From Neobacillus endophyticus (GTDB lineage Bacteria > Bacillota > Bacilli > Bacillales > Cytobacillaceae), in assembly GCF_013248975.1 (NCBI RefSeq), contig NZ_JABRWH010000001.1, forward strand, positions 3,554,001-3,618,000: a DNA stretch of 64,000 bases, given 5' to 3'. Made by a program: the position numbers and the translations under genes. The notes beneath the pieces were generated by a model. That model was given only the letters and a program-made list of their open reading frames with translations, did not search any database and had not been told where the DNA came from. This document shows positions 6,463-15,404 of this stretch, piece by piece (the first letter of the stretch is position 1; every line of letters begins with the position of its first letter).

Positions 6463-8079
6463 ATGTTGGGAAAACTGTTAGTAATCGGCTTTGGACCAGG
6501 CGATGAAAAACATATCACAGAACGCGCAAGAGAGGCTATTCAAGAAAGCGACATGATCATTGGTTATAAAACCTATGTTGATTTGATCAAGGATCTGATT
6601 ACAGGAAAGCAAATTATCAGTACTGGAATGACTGAAGAAGTGACCAGGGCTCAGGAGGCAGTAAAACAGGCGGAGCAGGGAAAGAAGGTTGCGGTTATTT
6701 CAAGCGGTGACGCCGGTGTATATGGGATGGCAGGCCTTGTATACGAAGTGTTAATTGAAAAAGGGTGGAAAAAAGACGCTGGAGTAGAAGTTGAGGTAAT
6801 ACCTGGAATTTCCGCGATTAACTCCTGTGCAGCCCTATTAGGAGCACCCATTATGCATGATGCCTGCACGATTAGTTTAAGCGACCATTTAACACCATGG
6901 GAATTAATCGAAAAAAGAATCGAGGCAGCCGCTCAGGCTGATTTTGTTATAGCCTTTTATAATCCAAAAAGCGGGAGAAGAACAAGGCAAATAATGGAGG
7001 CACAAAAAATTCTCTTAAAGCATCGTTCTCCCGACACACCGGTAGGATTGGTGAAGAGTGCGTACCGTGATAGTCAGCATGTGGTCTTAACCAACCTAAA
7101 AGAAATGCTTGATCATGAAATTGGAATGTTAACAACCGTTATTATCGGAAATTCTTCTACATTTTTCTATGACAACCTAATGATTACTCCAAGGGGCTAT
7201 CAACGGAAATATACTCTAACTCAATCGGTTCAGCCATTAAAACCTCATCAGCGCTTACAAAGGGAGGCCGAACCATGGGCATTGGAGCAAGCCGATGCTT
7301 TGAAAACGATGAAGAATAAGGAATTTTCAATACCAGTAAAAGAATCGCCAAGAGAATGGGCAGAAGAAGCATTAAACATGATTCTTGGTGAAAGCGAAAG
7401 TTTTTCCCAGATGGTTAAACAAGACTATCCATCTATTTTTGAACTGGCAGTTAGCCCTGGTATAGCGAATAAGAAATTCACCTCGAAACAAATGCTGATT
7501 CTTTCCGAACTAGTCGGTGAAGATGGGGGAATGGAATACACACCAGATCACTATATAAAGCTGCAAATCTTAACCTCGGAGCCGAATGAAATTGTGGAAA
7601 AATTAGTCCAGGCAGACTTTTTAATATCACCGATTGGGGATGTCCTGACAGTAAAAGCCTGCGATTTTTGCGATGGGGAAAAGCGAGACGCCATTCCTTA
7701 TGCAGAGGAGCTTTATGAAAAGCTTGGTGGAATGGAGCTGCCTAAAGAATTAAAAATAGGGGTAAACGGGTGCGGAATGGCTTGTTATGGAGCAGTAAAA
7801 GAGGACATTGGTATTGTATATCGAAAAGGGGCATTTGATTTATTTTTAGGGGCAAAGACAGCTGGTCGGAGTGCACATCCTGGGCAAATGGTTGCGGAGG
7901 GAATCTCCCCTGAGAAAATCATCGACGTCGTCGAACAAATTGTCCAGGAATACAAACAGAAGGCCTTTCCAAATGAACGCTTCTACAAATTCTTTAAACG
8001 GATCAAACGTATCCAAGGATTTGAGTATCAAGATATGACGCCAACCATAAAAATTGAAGTTCCAGTTTGCGGGGAGTAA
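6463..8079 (+). CDS. cbiH60: CbiH60, cobalt-factor III C17-methyltransferase with C-terminal Fe-S domain
   Basis: It methylates C17 and drives ring contraction of cobalt-factor III, the step that defines anaerobic B12 synthesis. At 538 residues it is about twice the size of plain CbiH. Residues 1 to about 245 are a SAM-dependent uroporphyrinogen-type methyltransferase: VIGFGPGD, SSGDAGVYGMA, VIPGISAINSCAALLGAP and FYNPKSGRR. The C-terminal part resembles a nitrite/sulfite reductase half-domain with CDFCDGE and NGCGMACYGAVKED, which together provide Cys ligands for a [4Fe-4S] cluster. This fused form is known from Bacillus megaterium, where it accumulates the ring-contracted product. It follows cbiW after 63 bases, with AAGGAGG before the start. 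Confidence 0.93.
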   Translation: MLGKLLVIGFGPGDEKHITERAREAIQESDMIIGYKTYVDLIKDLITGKQIISTGMTEEVTRAQEAVKQAEQGKKVAVISSGDAGVYGMAGLVYEVLIEKGWKKDAGVEVEVIPGISAINSCAALLGAPIMHDACTISLSDHLTPWELIEKRIEAAAQADFVIAFYNPKSGRRTRQIMEAQKILLKHRSPDTPVGLVKSAYRDSQHVVLTNLKEMLDHEIGMLTTVIIGNSSTFFYDNLMITPRGYQRKYTLTQSVQPLKPHQRLQREAEPWALEQADALKTMKNKEFSIPVKESPREWAEEALNMILGESESFSQMVKQDYPSIFELAVSPGIANKKFTSKQMLILSELVGEDGGMEYTPDHYIKLQILTSEPNEIVEKLVQADFLISPIGDVLTVKACDFCDGEKRDAIPYAEELYEKLGGMELPKELKIGVNGCGMACYGAVKEDIGIVYRKGAFDLFLGAKTAGRSAHPGQMVAEGISPEKIIDVVEQIVQEYKQKAFPNERFYKFFKRIKRIQGFEYQDMTPTIKIEVPVCGE

Positions 8080-8117
8080 GGAAAAAAGGCAAAGATTTTA
8101 TCCAAAGGGGAGGAATT

Positions 8118-9041
8118 ATGTTGAAAGCAATTTTATTTGTTGGTCATGGAAGTAAAGATCGAGAAGGAAATGATCAAGTCCGTCAGTTCATTGAAACGAT
8201 CAGAGGGAATTGGGATGATGGCATTCTGGTTCAGACCTGTTTTTTAGAATTTGAAAGACCGACCGTAAATCAAGGAATTGATGTATGCGTTGAAAAAGGA
8301 GCCACACATATTTCAGTTATTCCTATTATGCTTCTTCAGGCAGGCCATTCTAAAATCCATATTCCGGCAGCCATAGATGAGGCAAAGGAAAAATATCCGT
8401 TCGTTCAGTTTACGTATGGTAGACCAATAGGGGTTCATGAAGAAACATTTGAAATCTTAAAAACTAGATTAATAGAACTAGGCGAGAATCTCGAACAGCC
8501 TGAAGCCGATACAGCCATTCTCTTGTTGGGGCGGGGCGGCAGTGATCCGGATGCGAATAGTGATTTATACAAGATTGCCAGATTACTTTGGGAAAAAACA
8601 AAATACAAAATCGTCGAACCTGCCTTTATGGGGGTAACAAATCCACTAACAGATGAAGGAATCGAGCGATGCATAAAGCTCGGTGCGAAGAAAGTTGTTA
8701 TCCTGCCATACTTTTTGTTTACCGGAATTTTGATGAAACGGTTAGAAGAGATGATGGTGACCTTCCAACACAAATACAATTCAGCAGAATTTAAATTGGC
8801 GGGTTATTTTGGCTACCACCCCAAACTGCAAACCATTCTTATCGAGCGAGTTGAAGAAGCGCTGGCAGGCGAAGTAAAGATGAACTGTGATACATGTCAA
8901 TATCGGGTAAATGCGATGGAACATGTTCATCATCACCATCATCATGATCACGACCATGACCATCACCATCACCATCACCACGACCACGGCCACGGCCACA
9001 ACCATAAACACGAAGAGCAAAGGGCGGGGGAGCGAAGATGA
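8118..9041 (+). CDS. cbiX: CbiX, long-form sirohydrochlorin cobaltochelatase with His-rich tail
   Basis: It inserts cobalt into sirohydrochlorin to start the anaerobic corrin pathway. Two CbiX half-domains are present: the first opens with LFVGHGSKDREG and the second with AILLLGRGGSDPDAN. Behind them come an MNCDTC motif (M-x-C-x2-C, an Fe-S site in long CbiX) and a tail with over 20 His mixed with Asp, which probably stores or delivers cobalt. I chose ATG 8118, after GGGGAGG at 8107-8113, in place of an earlier in-frame start inside cbiH60. It overlaps cbiJ by 4 bases. The low-complexity CAT/CAC-GAC repeat also creates misleading open frames on the minus strand. A second, shorter family member lies at 60 kb. 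Confidence 0.95.
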   Translation: MLKAILFVGHGSKDREGNDQVRQFIETIRGNWDDGILVQTCFLEFERPTVNQGIDVCVEKGATHISVIPIMLLQAGHSKIHIPAAIDEAKEKYPFVQFTYGRPIGVHEETFEILKTRLIELGENLEQPEADTAILLLGRGGSDPDANSDLYKIARLLWEKTKYKIVEPAFMGVTNPLTDEGIERCIKLGAKKVVILPYFLFTGILMKRLEEMMVTFQHKYNSAEFKLAGYFGYHPKLQTILIERVEEALAGEVKMNCDTCQYRVNAMEHVHHHHHHDHDHDHHHHHHHDHGHGHNHKHEEQRAGERR

Positions 9042-9820
9042 TTTTACTATTAGCAGGGACAAGCGACGCGCGTGCACTTGCGATTGAGATCAAAAAAGCA
9101 GGCTATAGTCTCCTTGCTACCGTTGTGACAGATAATGCAGCAATGGAATTACAGGGATCCGGTATTGACGTAAAAGCAGGAAGATTAACAGAAGAAGAAA
9201 TGGCTGGGCTAATCAAAGCTAAAGATGTACAAGTGGTGGTGGATGCCAGCCATCCGTTTGCAGAAGAAGCATCAAAAAATGCTATCAGTGCTGCCAAATC
9301 AGCGGATATCCCTTATATCCGCTATGAACGGGAGTCACAAACCTTCCAATACGATAGGATGAAGGTTGTTGAAAGCTATGAGGAGGCAGCTGAAATTGCA
9401 GCAGCCAAAAAGGGTGTTGTCATGTTGACAACAGGAAGCAAAACGCTTCAGGTATTTACGAAGAAATTATTAGGAATTCCCGATATCCGATTGCTCTGCC
9501 GTATGCTGCCCCGTGTTGATAATATGGAAAAATGCGAACAGCTGGGCTTTCCGCAAAAAAATATTGTAGCCATTCAAGGGCCATTTACAAAGGAGTTTAA
9601 CGAGGCTCTTTATAAGCAATATGGTGTAACTTTAATGATTACGAAGGAAAGCGGAAAAGTAGGATCGGTGGATGAAAAAGTGGAGGCAGCCATTGAACTT
9701 GGGATCGATGTGATTATGATTGGCCGTCCAAAAATGAATTATGGAATGGCTTATACGGATTTTCATAGTGTCATTCAAGAGATTCAAAACTTAATAGATC
9801 TGAAAATAGAACAATCTTAA
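9038..9820 (+). CDS. cbiJ: CbiJ, cobalt-precorrin-6A reductase
   Basis: An NAD(P)H-dependent reductase of the macrocycle, 260 residues. The N-terminal MILLLAGTSDARALA is the typical nucleotide-binding opening of the CobK/CbiJ family. VVDASHPFAEEASKNA and YIRYERES are further family landmarks, and MLTTGSKTL and IAIQGPFTKEFNEAL-like motifs mark the second domain. Its ATG overlaps the cbiX stop by 4 bases, which points to coupled translation. The length is normal and no key motif is missing. The reductant class follows from the family; nothing in the sequence separates NADH from NADPH. Confidence 0.92.
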   Translation: MILLLAGTSDARALAIEIKKAGYSLLATVVTDNAAMELQGSGIDVKAGRLTEEEMAGLIKAKDVQVVVDASHPFAEEASKNAISAAKSADIPYIRYERESQTFQYDRMKVVESYEEAAEIAAAKKGVVMLTTGSKTLQVFTKKLLGIPDIRLLCRMLPRVDNMEKCEQLGFPQKNIVAIQGPFTKEFNEALYKQYGVTLMITKESGKVGSVDEKVEAAIELGIDVIMIGRPKMNYGMAYTDFHSVIQEIQNLIDLKIEQS

Positions 9821-9838
9821 TGATAAGGAGTGCTGGAA

Positions 9839-10486
9839 ATGGATTTTCGTACGGAATTTAAACCATTAACGGTTCAACCGCAGCAAATTGAAGGAAGAAG
9901 CTTTGAAATGATTAATGAAGAAATTGGTGAGCATTCCTATACAGATGAGCAATATCCGATTGTACAGCGAATCATTCATGCATCTGCAGACTTTGAATTG
10001 GGGAAAAGTGTTCTCTTTCATCCCGATGCCATCCAGGCTGGAATTAGAGCCATACGAAGCGGGAAAATGGTGGTGGCAGATGTTCAAATGATTCAAAGCG
10101 GAGCCAATAAAGCTCGCATTGAAAAGTATGGAGGCGAGATTAAAGTCTATATTTCTGATCCAGATGTTATACAGGAAGCAAAACGATTAAATACCACAAG
10201 GGCCATCATCTCTATGAGAAAGGCAGTAAAAGAGGCGGAAGGCGGAATTTTTGCGATCGGGAATGCTCCAACCGCCTTGCTTGAACTGATCCGCCTTATT
10301 AAAGAAGGTGAGGCCAGACCAGGTCTTGTTATTGGGCTGCCAGTAGGTTTTGTCTCAGCCGCTGAATCAAAAGACGAATTAGCCAAGCTCGACATCCCAT
10401 TTATAACTAACATTGGCAGGAAAGGCGGCAGTACCATTACTGTTGCCGCATTAAACGCGATTTCCATTCTTGCAGAACAGGTATAA
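9839..10486 (+). CDS. cbiC: CbiC, cobalt-precorrin-8 methylmutase
   Basis: It moves the C11 methyl group to C12 to give cobyrinic acid. The 215-residue protein contains the conserved RIIHASADFE with the catalytic His, then AGIRAIRSGKMVVADVQMIQSG, AIGNAPTAL and GLPVGFVSAAESK, all hallmarks of CobH/CbiC. I set the start at ATG 9839, 8 bases after AAGGAG; the GTG at 9830 overlaps the ribosome site itself. It lies 18 bases after cbiJ and 3 before cbiD. Nothing unusual was noted. Confidence 0.94.
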   Translation: MDFRTEFKPLTVQPQQIEGRSFEMINEEIGEHSYTDEQYPIVQRIIHASADFELGKSVLFHPDAIQAGIRAIRSGKMVVADVQMIQSGANKARIEKYGGEIKVYISDPDVIQEAKRLNTTRAIISMRKAVKEAEGGIFAIGNAPTALLELIRLIKEGEARPGLVIGLPVGFVSAAESKDELAKLDIPFITNIGRKGGSTITVAALNAISILAEQV

Positions 10487-10489
10487 ACC

Positions 10490-11593
10490 ATGCTGGAAGT
10501 ACCAAAAGGAAAACTGCGTGAAGGATATACGACTGGATCATGTGCAACAGCGGCAACAAAAGCGGCACTGATAGCATTAATAACAGGGGAATATCAGACG
10601 GAATCCACCATTTATTTACCGATTAAGCGATTTGTTACCTTTCACATTGAAAGCTGTGAAATCATGGGGCAAACGGCGATTGCAAGTACCATTAAAGATG
10701 GCGGAGATGACCCTGATGCAACGCATGGCGCTGCCATTATTTCCACTGTAACCTGGAAGGACGATGCCGGAATAGATCTTGACGGCGGAGTCGGGGTTGG
10801 CCGGGTGACGAAGGAAGGCTTGCCGATTCCTGTCGGGGAGGCAGCCATTAATCCTGTGCCGCGAATGATGATCCATGAGACGGCAGAACAGGTTTTAAAA
10901 GAATTTGGTATAAAAAAAGGCATTAAAATTGTCATTTCTGTTCCCGATGGCGAAGAAATTGCAAAAAAAACACTAAATGGGCGCTTAGGTATTCTTGGGG
11001 GAATTTCGATACTTGGCACTCGCGGCATCGTTGTGCCCTTTTCTACGGCGGCATATAAAGCCAGTATCCTTCAGGCAATTAGTGTGGCAAGGGCGAGCGG
11101 GTGTGAGCATATTGTCATAACCACGGGCGGACGAAGTGAAAAATATGCCATGAAGCAATTCCCTGATCTCCCGGAAGAAGCGTTTATCGAGATGGGTGAC
11201 TTTATCGGGTTCACTCTTAAACAATGTAAGAAGCAAGGTGCGAAAAGAGTTTCAATGGTTGGAATGATGGGTAAATTCTCAAAGGTCGCGATGGGAATTA
11301 TGATGGTTCATGCTAATAACTCCTCTATTGATTTTCAATTTTTAGCTGATCTGGCATTTCATGCGGGTGCAGATTCTGAGTTGGTCGAGAAAATTAAACA
11401 TGCTAATACTGCTTCGCAGGTTGGAGATCTGATGGCAGCAAATGGTTATCATTCTTTTTTTGAAAAGCTAAGCCGTTATTGCTGCATGGAAGCAATGAAG
11501 GAAGTGGACGGCGGTATTGATGTTGATACCAGTTTATATACGTTAAAAGGGGAATTTTTAGGAAAGGCGATGCTTAAAGATGGCTCATATTAA
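10490..11593 (+). CDS. cbiD: CbiD, cobalt-precorrin-5B C1-methyltransferase
   Basis: It methylates C1 after loss of the acetaldehyde fragment in the anaerobic pathway. The 367-residue product starts with the diagnostic [19 protein letters not shown]. It continues with [34 protein letters not shown] and a glycine-rich [10 protein letters not shown], as in other CbiD proteins. There is no strong ribosome site, so translation probably depends on coupling to cbiC, 3 bases upstream. The last codons overlap the start of cbiET by 14 bases. Confidence 0.94.
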   Translation: MLEVPKGKLREGYTTGSCATAATKAALIALITGEYQTESTIYLPIKRFVTFHIESCEIMGQTAIASTIKDGGDDPDATHGAAIISTVTWKDDAGIDLDGGVGVGRVTKEGLPIPVGEAAINPVPRMMIHETAEQVLKEFGIKKGIKIVISVPDGEEIAKKTLNGRLGILGGISILGTRGIVVPFSTAAYKASILQAISVARASGCEHIVITTGGRSEKYAMKQFPDLPEEAFIEMGDFIGFTLKQCKKQGAKRVSMVGMMGKFSKVAMGIMMVHANNSSIDFQFLADLAFHAGADSELVEKIKHANTASQVGDLMAANGYHSFFEKLSRYCCMEAMKEVDGGIDVDTSLYTLKGEFLGKAMLKDGSY

Positions 11594-12785
11594 AATGATC
11601 GGGATCGGGGATGAAGGGAAAGTTAGCTTACTTCCCATCTATGAAAAGTGGATATATGAAAGTGAAATCTTAATAGGAGGAAAGCGGCAGCTTTCATTCT
11701 TCCCTGATTATCATGGTGAAACATTAGCAATTGAGAGCGGCTTATCTTCGCTAGTGGAACGCCTATGCTCGGAAACAAGAAAGGTGGTCATTTTGGCTTC
11801 TGGTGATCCTTTGTTTTTTGGAATTGGAAGCTACTTAGCTTCTAAAATCCAGTTGGAAATCTATCCTTATGTAAGTTCCGTTCAGCTTGCCTTTGCTAGA
11901 ATGAAAGAAAGATGGCAGGATGCCTATTTTACAAGTGTGCATGGCAGGAGTATGAAAGGACTCGTGCAACGGATTGATGGAAAAGAGAAAGTGGCTATAT
12001 TAACAGACAAAGAAAATTCACCGAACAAAATTGCCCAGTATTTACTCTCCTTCGGTATGTCTGAATATCAGGCATATGTAGGCGAGAATCTTGGGAGCAG
12101 TAACGAACGATGCCGTTGGTTTAATCTCGAAGAAATGAAGGATACTGAATTTTCACCGCTCAATGTTGTCATTTTAAAGAAAATAGCAGAAGCACCTCAT
12201 TGGTCTATCGGAATTGAGGATGAGGAGTTTTTTCAGCGGAAGCCGGATAAAGGGTTGTTAACAAAAAAGGAGATTCGCACTTTAAGTCTTAGTGCCCTTC
12301 GATTAAAGGAAGAAAGTATTGTTTGGGATATCGGGACATGTACGGGTTCGGTGGCGATTGAAGCTGCGAAAATCGCAAAGGAAGGACAAATTTTTGCTAT
12401 TGAAAAGAACGAAGGGGATTTAGAAAACTGCAAACAAAATATGGCTAAGTTTCGTGTTGATGCGACGCTGTTCCACGGAAAGGCACCAGAAGGTTTAGAG
12501 ACGTTCCCAGACCCTGATGCCGTGTTTATCGGGGGAACAGCAGGCGGGATGGGAGACATCTTGGATATTTGCTGCAGCCGTTTACGAGAAGGAGGCCGTA
12601 TCGTGCTTAATGCTGCGACAATCGAAAATCTGTCAGAAGCGCTGCAGGCCTTTAAAGAACGGGGATATCACACGGAAATTACTCTTGCGCAAATTTCAAG
12701 AAGTAAGCCAATCCTGAATCTTACTAGATTGGAAGCTTTGAATCCAGTATACATCATGGAAGCACGCCGTAAGGAAGGAGAGTAA
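11580..12785 (+). CDS. cbiET: CbiET, fused cobalt-precorrin-7 C5/C15-methyltransferase-decarboxylase
   Basis: This 401-residue fusion combines two steps that are separate CbiE and CbiT proteins in Salmonella. The N-terminal half (to about 200) is a tetrapyrrole methylase with [13 protein letters not shown] and [21 protein letters not shown]. The C-terminal half is a class-I SAM methyltransferase with [16 protein letters not shown] as motif I and VFIGGTAGG further on. The fusion is known in Bacillus megaterium and, as CobL, in aerobic producers. The start is inside cbiD. An alternative ATG 15 bases downstream cannot be excluded. It is followed by cbiL after 3 bases. Confidence 0.93.
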   Translation: MAHIKMIGIGDEGKVSLLPIYEKWIYESEILIGGKRQLSFFPDYHGETLAIESGLSSLVERLCSETRKVVILASGDPLFFGIGSYLASKIQLEIYPYVSSVQLAFARMKERWQDAYFTSVHGRSMKGLVQRIDGKEKVAILTDKENSPNKIAQYLLSFGMSEYQAYVGENLGSSNERCRWFNLEEMKDTEFSPLNVVILKKIAEAPHWSIGIEDEEFFQRKPDKGLLTKKEIRTLSLSALRLKEESIVWDIGTCTGSVAIEAAKIAKEGQIFAIEKNEGDLENCKQNMAKFRVDATLFHGKAPEGLETFPDPDAVFIGGTAGGMGDILDICCSRLREGGRIVLNAATIENLSEALQAFKERGYHTEITLAQISRSKPILNLTRLEALNPVYIMEARRKEGE

Positions 12786-12788
12786 TTT

Positions 12789-13490
12789 ATGCTTGGAACA
12801 TTATACGGTTTAGGGGTTGGACCAGGGGACCCCGAGTTAATCACTGTAAAGGCGTTTCGAAAATTAAAGGAATCGCCTGTCATTGCCTATCCGAAGAAAC
12901 AAAAAGGAAGCAAAAGCTATGCACACCGCATTATTGACGTCTATTTTCAGCCAAATGAAAAGGAAATGCTTGGCCTAGTTTTCCCAATGACCAAGGATCC
13001 GGAAGCATTGGAAATAAAATGGAATGAAACAGTAGAAAATGTGTGGGAGAAGTTAAAGGATGGCAAGGATGTTGCCTTTGTAACAGAAGGAGACCCTCTG
13101 TTATACAGTACCTTTATTCATATGATGCGGTTAATGCAAGAGAAACACCCGGATGTACCCATTGAAGTTGTACCAGGTATTTCTTCTTTCAACGGAGCTG
13201 CATCAAGGCTTGGAATTCCGCTTGCAGACGGTGATGAGCATGTGGCCATCGTCCCAGCAAGGGATGACTATGAAACAATGAAAAAAGTCATCGAAGACAA
13301 TGATTGTGTCATTTTTATCAAAGTGGCGAAAGTAATCGATTTAATACTTGAAGTATTACGTGATTTGGATTTGCTTCAAAAGGCCTCTGTCGTTACAAAG
13401 GTCACATCAGATGAAGAGATTATTTGGAAGGCCGATGAACTGGATGGAGTGGAGCTGGAATATTTAACATTAATGGTGGTGAGAAAATGA
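12789..13490 (+). CDS. cbiL: CbiL, cobalt-factor II C20-methyltransferase
   Basis: It adds the C20 methyl group to cobalt-factor II, using SAM. The 233-residue protein shows the methylase signature at the start (LYGLGVGPGDPELITVKA), then FVTEGDPLLYSTF and VEVVPGISSFNGAASRLGIPLADGDE-type motifs characteristic of CobI/CbiL. AAGGAG lies shortly before ATG 12789. Its stop overlaps the cbiF start by 4 bases. The sequence is complete and ordinary for the family. Confidence 0.94.
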   Translation: MLGTLYGLGVGPGDPELITVKAFRKLKESPVIAYPKKQKGSKSYAHRIIDVYFQPNEKEMLGLVFPMTKDPEALEIKWNETVENVWEKLKDGKDVAFVTEGDPLLYSTFIHMMRLMQEKHPDVPIEVVPGISSFNGAASRLGIPLADGDEHVAIVPARDDYETMKKVIEDNDCVIFIKVAKVIDLILEVLRDLDLLQKASVVTKVTSDEEIIWKADELDGVELEYLTLMVVRK

Positions 13491-14260
13491 CCTTATATAT
13501 AATCGGTGCAGGTCCAGGAGACCCGGATTTAATCACGGTAAAGGGGCTTAAACATCTTAAAGAAGCAGATGTGGTTCTTTATGCTGATTCTCTTGTGAAT
13601 GAAGAATTAATCGCTAAAGCAAAGCCGTCTGCAGAAATTTTAAAAACAGCAGGCATGCATTTAGAGGAAATGGTCGATATAATGGCTGACCGAATCAGGA
13701 AAGGAAAAAAGGTTGTTCGTATCCATACAGGGGACCCTGCCGTATATGGAGCCATTATGGAGCAAATGGCTCTTTTAAAAAAACAGGAAATTAACGTCGA
13801 AATTGTTCCAGGTGTTAGTTCTGTATTTGCAGCGGCAGCAGCGGCACAAGCCGAACTGACCATTCCTGATTTAACGCAAACGGTTATTTTGACAAGGGCG
13901 GAAGGAAGAACACCGGTACCTGAATTTGAAAAACTGTCAGATTTAGCAAAACACCATTGCACAATAGCCCTATTCTTAAGTGCGACCTTGACGAAAAAGC
14001 TTGTCAAGGAATTGACGGATGCTGGCTGGAGCAAGGATACTCCTGTTGTTGTTGTGTATAAAGCATCGTGGCCAGATCAAAAAATTGTTAGAAGCACATT
14101 GGAACGTTTAGATGAAGATATGAGGGCAAACGGAATTCGTAAACAAGCCATGATTCTAGCCGGATGGGCCCTTGATGAAAAGGTTCATGAGCAAAATTAT
14201 CGTTCAAAACTGTATGATAAAACCTTTACACATGGATTTAGGCGAGGGGTGGAGGCGTGA
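13487..14260 (+). CDS. cbiF: CbiF, cobalt-precorrin-4 C11-methyltransferase
   Basis: It methylates C11 of cobalt-precorrin-4. The 257-residue protein has LYIIGAGPGDPDLITVKG at the start, VVRIHTGDPAVYGAIMEQM and EIVPGVSSVFAAAAAAQAELTIPD. The last segment is a recognisable mark of CobM/CbiF against other methylases in the operon. The ATG overlaps the cbiL stop, and its own stop overlaps the cbiG start by one base. No oddities were seen. Confidence 0.94.
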   Translation: MTLYIIGAGPGDPDLITVKGLKHLKEADVVLYADSLVNEELIAKAKPSAEILKTAGMHLEEMVDIMADRIRKGKKVVRIHTGDPAVYGAIMEQMALLKKQEINVEIVPGVSSVFAAAAAAQAELTIPDLTQTVILTRAEGRTPVPEFEKLSDLAKHHCTIALFLSATLTKKLVKELTDAGWSKDTPVVVVYKASWPDQKIVRSTLERLDEDMRANGIRKQAMILAGWALDEKVHEQNYRSKLYDKTFTHGFRRGVEA

Positions 14261-15381
14261 TGATCGTGCTGCACGAAGGTCAAAAGCCTGTTATTCAGCA
14301 GAATGGCGATTATGCTGTCGTAGCCATTACTAAGCACGGTGTAGAGCTTGCACGGAAGCTTGGCCATTCCTTTCAAAATGCTGATGTTTTTTATCCAAAT
14401 AAATTTGAAAAAGGTGACGAACAGGCACACGGAATTCAACTATTTACCGGAAATGTCCGCCTGGCACTTCCCGTTCTATTCAAAACATATAAAGGGTTAA
14501 TCTTTATTATTTCACTTGGCGCAGTAGTTCGATTGATCGCTCCGCTGCTAAAGGATAAGAAAACAGATCCCGCCGTCCTGGTGATTGATGAAAAAGGAAA
14601 GAATGTGATCAGTGTTCTCTCGGGACATATTGGCGGAGCCAATGAATTAACAAAAGAGGTTGCTTCTGCCTTAAATGCCCGTCCCATCATTACAACAGCT
14701 GCTGATGTTCAAGAAACAATTGCTGTGGATTTGCTGGGGAAACGGTTTGGCTGGGTTTGGGACTCAGCGGAGAAACTGACACCCGTGAGCGCAGCTGTGG
14801 TAAATGAAGAAAAGATCGCGGTCGTACAGGAGTCAGGGGAGAAGGAATGGTGGAATTATGGACGTCCCCTTCCGGAAAATATCCACCTATATTCATCGAT
14901 TGCAGAAGCATTAATTAATAAATCGAATGCGGCATTAGTGATTACTCATCGAACTCTAACAAAAGAGGAAAATGCCATATTACATAGAGGCGTATTATAC
15001 AGACCAAAAGTAATCGTTCTTGGTATAGGCTGTAACCGCGGAACATCTTCAGAAGAAATAGAAGCTGTTATTGACGAGACGTTACGGGAGCTGCAATTTT
15101 CGAAAAAAAGCGTCAAGGCGATTTGCACGATAGATTTAAAGAAGGATGAAGCCGGATTGCTGGAGGCAGCCGCTAAAAATCGATGGGAATTTATTTGTTA
15201 TACCCCTGATGAACTAAACTCGGTTAAAATAGAAGAGCCTTCAGAAACAGTTTTGAAATTTACTGGAGCATATGGAGTAAGTGAACCTGCAGCCAAGTTG
15301 TATAGTGGTGCAGATAAATTGGAGATTGTGAAGAAGAAATCAGGCAATGTAACGATTTCAGTCGCGATAATTCGGCATTGA
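14260..15381 (+). CDS. cbiG: CbiG, cobalt-precorrin-5A hydrolase
   Basis: It opens the delta-lactone of cobalt-precorrin-5A and releases acetaldehyde, so it belongs to the anaerobic route. The 373-residue protein has an N-terminal domain with GLIFIISLGAVVRLIAPLL and VLSGHIGGANELT, and a CobE-like C-terminal domain with VIVLGIGCNRGTSSEEIE and SKKSVKAICTIDLKKDE. I prefer ATG 14260, which forms a TGATG overlap with cbiF and lies 4 bases from GGAGG; the GTG at 14257 would be only one base away. It is full length. Confidence 0.93.
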   Translation: MIVLHEGQKPVIQQNGDYAVVAITKHGVELARKLGHSFQNADVFYPNKFEKGDEQAHGIQLFTGNVRLALPVLFKTYKGLIFIISLGAVVRLIAPLLKDKKTDPAVLVIDEKGKNVISVLSGHIGGANELTKEVASALNARPIITTAADVQETIAVDLLGKRFGWVWDSAEKLTPVSAAVVNEEKIAVVQESGEKEWWNYGRPLPENIHLYSSIAEALINKSNAALVITHRTLTKEENAILHRGVLYRPKVIVLGIGCNRGTSSEEIEAVIDETLRELQFSKKSVKAICTIDLKKDEAGLLEAAAKNRWEFICYTPDELNSVKIEEPSETVLKFTGAYGVSEPAAKLYSGADKLEIVKKKSGNVTISVAIIRH

Positions 15382-15404
15382 AATCGGTAAGAGGGGGAAA
15401 GAAC

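Noticed and set aside
8781..9093. Two minus-strand open frames over the end of cbiX, rich in Val/Met or Gly/Asp repeats
   Set aside because: They are the reverse reading of the His/Asp codon repeat in the CbiX tail; no ribosome sites, and the plus-strand gene is certain.
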